Position numbers and translations under genes: made by a program. Positions 9,601-18,047 of a stretch of 18,218 nt of DNA are shown here, in pieces. Positions within the stretch are counted from its first letter, which is position 1; the number at the start of each line of letters is the position of its first letter. The DNA is from Cochliopodium minus (Eukaryota > Discosea > Himatismenida > Cochliopodiidae): assembly GCA_024220525.1 (NCBI GenBank), contig JAMYWO010000491.1, forward strand, positions 1 to 18,218, read 5' to 3'. A model generated the notes under the pieces. The model saw nothing but the letters and a program-made list of their open reading frames with translations, searched no databases and was not told the DNA's origin.

Positions 9601-12600
9601 AGATGGTTCTTTTCTTTGTGCGCCAACTCTTTGAGGGCAGAGAGGTTGGGCAAGTTGAGGTCTGTTTTGATTAAGCTTTACAGTCAGGTTAGAGGCATGA
9701 AGCTCACTTCTGTGCACGAGCAGGTTTTGAAGTTCATCAGGGAGATCTCTGCCAAGTCTAACTCTCCTTTTTTGAGGTTTGACACTTTGATGAATGAGTT
9801 CAAAACTTACAGTGTTGAAAGGAACGAAATGTCCGCAATATTAGTTGATTTATGTAATTTAGGTATTTAACATTTTATTCTTTTGTAATTTTTTTCTTTT
9901 ATTTTTTATTTTTATGATATATTTATTTATTTTTTATTTTTTACAATTTCAATGATTTTATTTTATATTTTTAATTTTTTTATTTAAATTTTTTATTTTC
10001 TATTTTTTGTTTTTAATTTTACAATTCATATTTTTAACTATTTTATTTTTTCTTTTTGATAGGTACTCTCATTTATGTTGACGATGAGATTCTTTCCAAC
10101 ATTATCATTACCGATGTGAAATGGCTCAATTCTGTATTCAAACAGCTCGTTTCATTGAAATCATTCTCAGAAGAGAAATATATCGTGGAATGGTGAAATC
10201 TTTATTTTTTCATTTTTTTTAAAATAGTTTTTTTCTTTTTTTTTGTTGTTGATTATTTTTAATTTTTTTAAATTTTTATTTTAAAATTATTTTTAATCAT
10301 TTTTCATGTTTTTTATTATTTCTAAATAGTTTTTTTTTCTTTGTTTTTTTTGGTTTAATCATTGATTATTTTTTTTGATTTAATTAAAAGGTCTGAGTTA
10401 TGGATTCTGATCAGAGAAAACACATTCCAAGACTGGATCAAAATATCAGAAGGAGACAAGACCTCCGAGTTCATCAGGTCGCTCCTCATGAAGTTCGACC
10501 TCCTCATGCCCCTCGAACGTGTCACCACCCAAACGCACGGAAACATAAAGTATCTCGTTCCTCTCCTCTTCAACAAAAATAAGGGAGAGTCCATTCCCAT
10601 TGTTTACAAGGAATCCAAGGAGAAAATCGAGAAGAACAGGGTTAATGAGAGAACTTATTTTTTGCCTTTTAGTCCTCCTAGTACTTTGAAACGTGTTTTT
10701 CTTAGAATTCGTCAGATTCTTCAAAACAAGTTGGGCCAGACATTGTTTAGAGGTAAAATAAAAATTGGTTTTAAAATCATTTTGAAAAGTAACACTAAAT
10801 TAATTTCATGATAAATAAAAATAAATGTAAAACAATTGGAAATAATCCACAAATCTTTAAAATCTTTTAACAAAATTTTTTTTGAAAATATTTAATTGAA
10901 AAAATTATTTAAACATATTTTAAAAAATTTTGATTCATCAAAAAAAATTAAACTTTTAAAATAATTTGGATCAAAAGGTTTTTAAAACTACTTTAAAATA
11001 TTTTGCAGATTAAATTTTTTTTTTAATTTTAATAAAAAACATATAATTAAATTTTGTTTGCCAAAGAATACTTTTGGGCCACGGGTATTTTAATGGAGTT
11101 TGGAACTTTTTCGATTGAGATTTCATTCACTGAAATGACAGACAAGAGTTCCACAAAGTGTGATTTAAAATTCAGGGTTGAGTCTTCAAACGACGAAAAA
11201 GATTACATTCTCATTTTCCACGATGAAATTATTGATTTTTTTAAAATTTGGTTTCCTAACCTGGTTATTTTATTTGAGAACAAAACCATGGTAAAATTTT
11301 GTATTTTTTGTTTTTTAATTTTTGTTTTTTTTATTTTTTTATATTTTTTATTTTTTGATATTTTTTTTCATTTTTTATAATTTATTTTTTATAATTTATT
11401 TTTATTTGTTATTTTTTATTTTTTAATATTTTTTAATATTTTTATTTCTTATTTTCGAACAGGGAAAAGACAGTTCAATAAGGACAAATGAAGAAAATGA
11501 ACATTTACTTTCTGAACATCCTCTCATTGGGCAACAAGTAAAAAAAAATCTTAAATAAAAAATTTTTAAAAAATATTAATCAAAATTGATCAATAAAATA
11601 AAAAAAAAATTAAATAATGATCATTATAAAATAAAATTTTAAATTTTTTTATTTTGTAGGTTGTTTGTAATTATTGTTTAACTAAAAATGCAAGTTTGGG
11701 AAGATGCGACAAGTGTGATCACCCCGTACTTTTCGACAACAAAATCGCTCTCATTTATCAAATAATGACCAACTCCACTCAAGCCACTCTTTGGAAGGCA
11801 TATGATCTCAAAGAAAAAGTCATAATCGCTTTGAAAGGTAAGAAAAAAAAAATTTTAAAACTTTAAATTCAATAGAAACAAACAAGCACAAATGATAATG
11901 TTAAAATAATAAAAATTTTAATTAAAAAAAATCTGCATTCATTTTTGTTTAATTAAATTAATTCTTTCAAAATTTTACAAAATTTAGAACAAAATAAATA
12001 AGATTATTTTTAAAACAGAAATTAAAAAATAAAATTACATTTAAAAATGTCAATAAAAATTAAAATCACAATTAAAAAATAAAAATAAATCAACAATTTA
12101 AAAAAATAATTTATTTCAAGTTTTTTTTTAGTAATAAAATATCTTTTTTTTTATTGTAGATATGAAAAATAATGATTACGTGAGTAAAACACTCTTTTTC
12201 AGAGAAATTAAAGTAACGAAACAACTCTCGGAAATCTGCTACAAAAACGAACAATGCACAATGTTGTACAAATCAATAAGCAAAATGGTTTATTGCAAAC
12301 AGGATCACTCCTGTTTTGGTTTGGAGTGGGTTGATTCCAGCTACTCTTCTTTGGACGAAATCAATTTTGGCGCCAACAAAAATTTCAACTTGTATTTGTT
12401 GATTGCTTCTGTTTTAAGTGTTTTAACTGTTTTGCACGATAATTTTTTGATACATCAGGTATTAATTTTTTTTGTTTTTTTTTATTGTTTTTATTTATTT
12501 TTAATATTTTTATTTTTTAACTTTTATTCTTTAAATTTATTTGTATTTTCTCATCATTTATTTTTTATTTGTATTTTTTTATCCATTTTTTACTTTTAAA

Positions 12601-13926
12601 TATTGTTTCTATTTATATTTTTTTTTTTTATTGTTATTATTTTCATTTTTTTTTTTTACCTTTTTATTTGTTTTTATTTTTTATATTTTTTGTATTTATT
12701 TGATTTATTTTATTTACATTTTTTCTTTAATTTTTATCACTTTTTTTAAATTTAAATTTTATTTAGGATTTAAATCCTCCAAACATTTTGTTCTCCGAAA
12801 AAGAAAAAAGTTTTATCTTGATTGACTTTGGTACGATAGTGAGGGAAGACTTTGTAACCACAGACGACAAAGATTTCATTTCGTACGGTAAAATTAATAG
12901 AAAATAAATAAAAATAAATAAAAAAATTAATAAAAAACAAATAAAAAAATAAAAAAATGAAGAAATATTTTCAAATAAAAAAAAATTAATAAATAAAAAT
13001 TTAAAAAAATTTTAGGAAAGGAAAAAACAATAATAAATAATAATATTATTAATAAATAAAATTAAAAATAAATAAAATGAGGAAATGAAGAAACATTTTC
13101 AAACAAATAAAATTTTAAAAATTTTAAAAATAAAAAAATGAAGAAATATTTTCAAATAAAAAAAATTAATAATAAATAAAAATTAAAAAATTTTAGGAAA
13201 GGAAAAAACGTTTCATTTGGTTCCTCCTGAGCAAATAGCAGCAACACCTGTTAGATCCAGTGATCTTTACAGTTTGGGAATGATGGTGAAAGATTTGATA
13301 AGAACCCAAAAGTTGGAGATTGATGGGTTTGTTTCTCAAATTTTGGAGAAGATGACCCAGAAAGATCTTAGTCTCAGATATTTTAGTGCGAGGTTAATTT
13401 TTTCAAAACAAAGATCTTTAAAAAAAGATAATTTTAATCTTTTTTAAAAATATTCTTCTAAAATAAATTATTTTTTATTGTTTGTTTAAAAACAATAAAA
13501 ATTCATCAAATACTTTTTTGTTTTTAATATCTTTTTTTAATTTTTAATTTTTAAATTTTATAAAGAGATGTTCTCAAAGACTTTTCTGAAATCTGTCACA
13601 AAGAAATTCAAATCAACGAGATCCCAGTTGAAAGCATCGACATCATGAAAAACAATCTCCAACTGCAAGAGTTCCAAAGAAGACCCACCCTCCAAGAAAC
13701 CAACAAGAAGCCCACCCGAACATTCGAACTTGATCCATGTCCTAACTGTCAATTTTTAACGGTGATGGCTAACTATTGTATGCATTGTGGTGTTCCTCTT
13801 AATAAGATCAAGTTTGTAAGAAATTCTACTGGCGCTCTTTCAAAGTGTGTACATTGTGAGACTCCCATTTCTTCCGGTTTGGCTTGTGTCAAATGTGTTC
13901 CTGTTCAAAACAAAGAAAATAAATAA
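6642..13926 (+). CDS. MORN-ROCO (Roc-COR) protein kinase with zinc ribbons
   Basis: Multidomain signalling protein. Exons: 6642-6710, 6780-6831, 6891-6956, 7135-7316, 7709-8017, 8079-8118, 8178-8353, 8405-8514, 8581-8719, 8799-8843, 8896-9033, 9274-9862, 10063-10192, 10391-10752, 11067-11290, 11463-11537, 11660-11837, 12160-12458, 12767-12887, 13197-13392, 13566-13926 (TAA). They total 3861 nt, with every junction in phase, giving 1286 residues. Order: about 12 MORN repeats (residues 24-340), a short linker domain, Roc GTPase (382-600), COR (600-877), linker, zinc ribbon (905-921), protein kinase (930-1185), two zinc ribbons (1225-1280). In known ROCO proteins Roc-COR is the dimerising GTPase switch for the kinase; the MORN array may bind lipid or protein. 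No LRR, WD40 or membrane segment was seen. ATG 6642 is the first in frame and starts 23 residues before the first MORN unit. It is the only large gene here and appears complete. Confidence 0.9.
6780..8530 (+). other. MORN repeat array of the ROCO gene
   Basis: About 12 repeats of roughly 23 residues with the pattern Y.G.W.....HG.G..Y...G. Clear units include YNGEWKNGRSHG, FEGIWKNNKKEGFG, YEGNYSDEYEHGKG, FSGTFKTGKKHGKG, YDGEFNNNVFEGKG, YEGNFVSGYRNGYG and FKGEWRGNKPHGFG. Units run across exon boundaries 2 to 8 without loss of register, which supports the splice model. In other proteins MORN arrays bind membranes or scaffold partners. The long 392-nt intron 7317-7708 lies inside the array and holds nothing recognisable. 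Confidence 0.9.
8799..11290 (+). other. Roc GTPase and COR domains of the ROCO gene
   Basis: The Roc domain begins LAVRMMIIGCPNVGK|TTITKRL, where the bar marks an intron directly after the P-loop lysine. Switch I has DDITHGVEI. The G3 motif is WDFAGHTEYHGTHQFF, with His where Ras has Gln. The G4 region is LIGTHTDK (THxD type, as usual in Roc) and a G5-like SLCANS follows. COR begins around residue 600 with FIREISAKSNSPFLRF, continues with ILVDLCNLGTLIYVDD and ITDVKWLNSVFKQLV, and ends with the C-terminal COR part containing YFWATGILMEFGTFSIEI. Exon 11067 uses a weak CCAAAG acceptor, chosen because it alone keeps phase and the YFW.TGI motif. Confidence 0.9.
11660..13926 (+). other. zinc ribbon - kinase - double zinc ribbon part of the ROCO gene
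   Basis: A CX2C-X9-CX2C ribbon (11666-11716) leads into a protein kinase. Kinase features: VK2-type lysine in VIIALKDM, alphaC glutamate in FFREIKV, catalytic loop IHQDLNPPNIL (split by an intron between Q and D), metal-binding IDFGT, a PPE in place of APE, and DLYSLGMMVKDL in the F helix. The glycine-rich loop is degenerate (IMTNSTQATLWKAYD). After the kinase come CPNC...CMHC and CVHC...CVKC (13738-13896), two further ribbons. The lysine, alphaC Glu, both Asp and the Asn are present, so catalytic activity is possible though not assured. Confidence 0.88.
12957..13209 (+). repeat. intronic tandem duplication copying the 3' splice site
   Basis: A block beginning ATGAAGAAATATTTTCAAAT occurs at 12957 and 13138, and a diverged copy begins at 13085. 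Both full copies end in the same 19-nt string, TTTTAGGAAAGGAAAAAAC, which contains the acceptor AG and the first 13 exon bases. The downstream AG (13195-13196) is the real acceptor because it continues into FHLVPPEQ. The upstream copy (AG 13014-13015) is a decoy that reaches a stop codon within 16 codons. Confidence 0.85.
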
Positions 13927-14209
13927 TTTTTTTTTTTTTTGAGGGATTTTTATATTTAATTAATTTTTTATTTTTCAGTGAATTCAAAAATCTTTAAATT
14001 TTTAATCTCAGAATTGCTTTTTAAGATAATTTGTTCTTTTAAATTTTTTTTTTTAACTAGTTAAGATTTTGGAAAGTGGAAATTACAAATATAAATAAAT
14101 TTAAAATTAAATAAATAACAAATATAGAAGAATGTAGAAATGATTTGAAATGAGTAGAAAAAAACAAAAATACAAACAAAAAAACAAAAAAAAAAAAAAA
14201 GAAAAAAAA
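13927..14209. other. intergenic spacer with A-rich 5' leader
   Basis: 283 nt between the ROCO stop and the chosen methyltransferase start. It begins with a T run and ends in a poly-A tract (14160-14209) that probably forms the 5' untranslated leader. An in-frame ATG at 14150 would turn this tract into a 20-residue Lys-rich extension. No other gene was seen. Confidence 0.5.
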
Positions 14210-15070
14210 ATGATCTCTTTTATCTTGCTTGCTCTTGTGGTTTTATATTTTGCAAAGAAGATATTTTTTCCAGGCAGCCCCGAAGATAGATTCATTGATC
14301 CTGAATATCAAAAAGGGACACTCCAAATACATTCAAAGGATACTTGTGTCACTTTGTACAGACTTCATAAAGATGCTAAAAAAGAAAGGAAGAGATTAAT
14401 TCCTGTTCTCATTAAAAATGGATTGAAGGCGTTGATTTCCAACAAGAAGATGTTTGAGGTGTTTACCACTAAGGAAGCATCTTCTTTCTATTTGCCAGTT
14501 GATGTAGTAGATGGTCTTTTCATGTTCAATTTGATATTAAATACGGGTAAAAAAAAAATATCAAATTTAAATAAAAAAATATCTAAAATATTCTTAAATA
14601 CAAAAAATAATTTTTTAGGATCAAAAACTATTGTTGAATTTGGTACAAGTTTTGGAATATCCACCATTTACTTAGCTGCTGCAGCCAAAGAAACCAAAGG
14701 AACTGTCATCACCTCCGAGCTCGAGCACAACAAAGTGGAAACTGCCAAGAAAAATATTGAAGATGCAGGTGTCTCCAAACAAGTCGTTTTCTTAGAGGGA
14801 GATGCAACTAAAACTATCGAGCCTTACTTGGAAAAAGAAAATAAAAAAATTGATTTCTTGTTTTTGGATGGTTGGAAAGATTTGTACTTACCTTTGTTGA
14901 AACAACTAGAAAAATTTTTTCATGATAAGACTGTTGTTGTCGGAGATAATGTTGATATGAAGACCAAATCTATCAAGGATTATTTGAAGTATGTCAACTC
15001 CTCTTCCAATTCTTACACTTCCACTACTTTGAACGGAAGAACTGAATATTCTGTTTATCACAAGAAATAA
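14210..15070 (+). CDS. membrane-anchored class I SAM-dependent methyltransferase (O-methyltransferase-like)
   Basis: Transfers a methyl group from S-adenosylmethionine to an unknown acceptor. Exons 14210-14546 and 14619-15070 (TAA) give 262 residues. The N-terminus ISFILLALVVLYFAKKIFF is a single signal-anchor helix followed by positive charge, so the enzyme is probably membrane-tethered. The Rossmann core is in exon 2: motif I IVEFGTSFGISTIYLA; acidic strand end VITSELEHNKVE; VVFLEGDAT; and DFLFLDGWKDLYLPLL, the (F/I)DG...Y pattern of the COMT-like group, then VVVGDNV. Upstream ALISNKKMFEV and LPVDVVDGLFMFNLI resemble the N-terminal cap. The intron (14547-14618, 72 nt) is a multiple of three with no stop, so reading through is possible; the motif I context argues for removal. 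Start 14150 is the alternative. Confidence 0.82.
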   Translation: MISFILLALVVLYFAKKIFFPGSPEDRFIDPEYQKGTLQIHSKDTCVTLYRLHKDAKKERKRLIPVLIKNGLKALISNKKMFEVFTTKEASSFYLPVDVVDGLFMFNLILNTGKKKISNLNKKISKIFLNTKNNFLGSKTIVEFGTSFGISTIYLAAAAKETKGTVITSELEHNKVETAKKNIEDAGVSKQVVFLEGDATKTIEPYLEKENKKIDFLFLDGWKDLYLPLLKQLEKFFHDKTVVVGDNVDMKTKSIKDYLKYVNSSSNSYTSTTLNGRTEYSVYHKK

Positions 15071-15396
15071 TAATTATTAAAAATTGTTTCTTGAAATTAA
15101 TCAAATATAAAGGGATAAAAATTTATATCTTTGATATTTGCATGATTAATGATAATTCATTGGATGAGATCTTATATTTAAATTAATTTTTTGAAATTAT
15201 AAAAAGGAAAGTTTTCATAATCTGAATCTTGATTGATACAATAGAATTCTGTTGTGTATTTATAAATTTCAATTTTTTGTTTTTTTATATTAATTTTGAG
15301 AAAAAAAAAATCGATATTCAACAAATAAGGTAATGATAAACATTTGAACTATTACATTTGATCATAATAATCACATTTTTCAATAAATAGGAGAAT
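15071..15396. other. intergenic region, nothing recognised
   Basis: 326 nt between two genes on the same strand. It must contain the end of the methyltransferase transcript and the promoter of the C2 gene. AT-rich, with no convincing reading frame, structured RNA or repeat in it. Confidence 0.5.
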
Positions 15397-17312
15397 ATGG
15401 AGGACGTAGATCTTGAGATGACAGAAATGCATGAATTTGATGAGAAGGAGGATAAAGAGGAAGAAGAGAAGGTAATAGATGAGAAAGAATTTGCACCTAA
15501 AAATGGTGTACATCAACAATATGGATTGCCAATAAGGTTACAATTTTATAAAAATTTCTGAAATTTTAAAGTATTTATAACATTGTTGTATAGATTGATA
15601 TGGGAGTTGAATGTGAAAGGTATATTAAAAAAAAATTTTTTTGAAGATTATATCACCAATACGATTATATCAAAATTGGATATATTAGTTTAATCAAAGA
15701 TCTATATAGATTCTTTTTTTCATATAACGATTATGTTGATATTTATACCTATCCTTTGTTTTTGAATTAGTGATTGAAGCAAAATTATCCAAATCCACTG
15801 CTGAACAGAATAATGGATACCAAGTTTATTGTAAATTGGAAGTTGGAAAGGATGCCCACTATCAAAATTTTGAAACAGAGAAACTAAAATATAACAAGTC
15901 TGATGATATTATCACTTGGAAAGGTGATGAGAAGGGAGTACCTGAGAAATTATTGTAAGGATTCCAAAAAAATATATTAAATTATATTATAATTTTCACC
16001 TAAATTAAACCTTCAATCGAAATATACATATCTTTTTGATATACTCTTATAAATTAATTATCTAATTCTATTTCCATTGAATGAGATTTATAATTTAAAA
16101 TATTATCAATTGATGAAAGAGAAATATCATTTTCCAACAAGAATCACAACTATCAATTGCATATAAAACTTGAAAGAATTTTATTCGAAATTTTTGGTTA
16201 AAATATTGAATGAAGACAATATATTGAATATGATAACAATTTATCAAATATCATAAACTATTGACATTATCATCACATTTTTTTTAGCTATATACATGAT
16301 TTCAGAAGAGAGAAAATCAAAATATCATTGTGGAGTGAGGGTTTCTTTGGTTCTTACACTGCTGCTAGTTTTGCAAGTATGTTGTATAGCTTGAAGAAAG
16401 TCACACAAGGAAGAACCACTACGGGATGGATTAAATTGAAGAATGGGGAGACAGGGATGAAAGATAGAACCGTCACTTCACAAATCAAATTATCATTATC
16501 CCTATCCAATTCTCAACAAAAAGGATATTTGTTTCTAATTGATTATCAAGTGAATAAGGTAAAGAAAAACTTTACATTGATTGTTGGTTTAATTTCCAAG
16601 ATATCTGCACATATATAAATATTAATTTGAACACAAATCTACCCACTTTAATCAAAACTTTCAAAGAATTATAAAATTATCTAAAAGATATATTCTTTAT
16701 AATTTGATCGGATTCAAAGAAAATTATCTTGATCTCTAAATCCATTTCTCCCTTTTTATATTTCTCAAATTGAAATTTCAATTTTTAAAAAAATTCTAGG
16801 TTCTATTTTATCAAAGTGTCCCCACAATGGGAGATTTAAATCCAGTTTTCAATAAACATGATTCAACTCCCTTCCTATTCGAGGGAGATCTTCTCAAAGA
16901 CGAAGACTTTCAAATCAAATTGAAGAACGGAGAGGAACTGCTTTACACCCTCGCAGCAGTGGACAGCTCAAATCTCCCCAAAAGATCCATCCTCATCAAA
17001 GATAATAAAAATTCAGTGAAATTGGACTGTACTTTATCCACTAATCCTCAAAATCCTACTGACTTTATGATCGAAGGTCCTAATTGGAATGGTAAATTGG
17101 TTCTTGTATCCAAAATCCCTGTATGGAAGATCGATATCATCAAATTTGAAAATTCGATGGATATCACTGTGGGTCATGCTGAATGGCGTAATATGCGTGA
17201 TGAGAAGATTGAAATCAAAATCCCCAAAGAGGATTGTGCTTTCATCATCTCTCTCTTGGTCGGTCTCAGAAGAATTCAATCCAAATTCGATACCAAATCT
17301 TTATATTTTTAA
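15397..17312 (+). CDS. C2 domain protein with tubby/LURP-one-like C-terminal barrel
   Basis: Probably a membrane-phospholipid-binding protein. Exons 15397-15536, 15594-15619 (a 26-nt exon), 15771-15954, 16288-16558, 16800-17312 (TAA) sum to 1134 nt, giving 377 residues with all phases matching. The first 45 residues are acidic and probably disordered. The C2 domain starts at LIWELNVKVIEAKL and continues with GYQVYCKLEVG, DDIITWKGDE, FRREKIKISLWSEGFFG, GWIKLKNGETG and SQIKLSLSLS. The last 170 residues (FLFEGDLLKDEDFQIKL, FMIEGPNWNGKLVLVSK, IKIPKEDCAFIISLLVGLRR) have the strand pattern and closing hydrophobic helix typical of LURP-one/tubby-like barrels, which bind lipids in some families. The C2 call is firm, the barrel call moderate. 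ATG 15397 is the first in frame and fits the Lys/Glu-rich start. No calcium-site assignment is attempted. Confidence 0.75.
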
Positions 17313-17501
17313 TCCAAAAAAAAAAGAGGTCCAAGGGGAGTTAATGATATTCACCTAAATCATTTCATCCATTGTTCAAATTTTTCTTTATTTGTTCATA
17401 TACAAAGTAAAAATTAAAATATAAAAAAAAAAAAATCGAATCCAAGATTTTTATCTCCTCAAATAAACATCAATATCCTCAAAAATCATCATTTTTTCAA
17501 A
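17313..17501. promoter_or_regulatory. spacer/promoter upstream of NMD3
   Basis: 189 nt from the C2 gene's stop to the inferred NMD3 ATG. It is A/T-rich with no gene seen; both genes lie on the plus strand. Confidence 0.4.
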
Positions 17502-18047
17502 ATGCAAAATATAGATAATCAATGGAATGAAACACAAGGATTCATGTATATATTTTTTTATGCACCTATTCTTCTTTTTTTCCCTTTTTTATATTTTTTT
17601 TTTTTTATTTTATTTTTCTTCATTTATTATAAATATAAAAAATAAAAAAAAAACCAAATTTTAATCTTCCTTCCTTCTTTTTGGAAAATAACTAATGTGC
17701 TAATTTCCATTTCTAATATATTTCTTGAAATATAAAAAGTAAATGTTGTATGTGTGGTATCCCAATCCCTTCTAATCCATCCAATATGTGCGTGAATTGC
17801 ATAAGAAATCAAGTCGACATCACAGATGGAATCTCCAAACAGATGCATATAAATCAATGCAGAGGTTGCGCAAGATATCTCGTGCCTCCAAATCAATGGG
17901 CTGTTTGTGATTTAGAATCCAAGGAACTCTTGACCGTTTGTGTGAAGAAGATCAAAGGATTGAAAGCAGTAAAGCTCATAGATGCATCATTCGTCTACAC
18001 AGAACCTCACTCTAAAAGATTGAAAGTAAAATTGACCATACAAAAAG
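17502..18047 (+). CDS. NMD3: NMD3, 60S ribosomal subunit export adaptor (5' part)
   Basis: Adaptor that binds the nascent 60S subunit and links it to the CRM1/exportin route out of the nucleus; conserved from archaea to humans. Exons 17502-17545 and 17740-18047 are in the window; the donor GTAACT at 18048 sends the gene beyond the edge. The joined N-terminus reads ...TQGFIKCCMCGIPIPSNPSN and matches the family start. The zinc cysteines CCMC...CVNC and CRGC are present, followed by VPPNQW, LLTVCVKKIKGLKAVKLIDA and TEPHSKRLKVKLTIQK, the most conserved block of NMD3. The 15-codon first exon and 194-nt intron are inferred: without them the frame hits TGA at 17726 and the first zinc cysteine would lack an upstream start. 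Identity is near certain; exon 1 is likely. Confidence 0.95.

Noticed and set aside
10355-10724. Minus-strand open frames opposite the COR exon
   Set aside because: Shadows of the coding exon 10391-10752, with no family resemblance and no splice context.
10995-11010. TTTTGCAG at about 11008 as the acceptor for the COR exon
   Set aside because: A textbook-looking site, but it gives an immediate stop (GAT TAA) in the required phase; the weaker CCAAAG at 11066 keeps frame and the conserved YFW motif.
12459-12766. Plus-strand Phe-rich open frames after the kinase exon
   Set aside because: T-run intron sequence between HQ and D of the catalytic loop; splicing restores the kinase motif.
13558-13752. 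Minus-strand open frame under the last ROCO exon
   Set aside because: Antisense shadow of the C-terminal coding exon.
17034-17358. Open frames on both strands in the last exon of the C2 gene
   Set aside because: Overlap the well-phased 16800-17312 exon and have no family pattern of their own.
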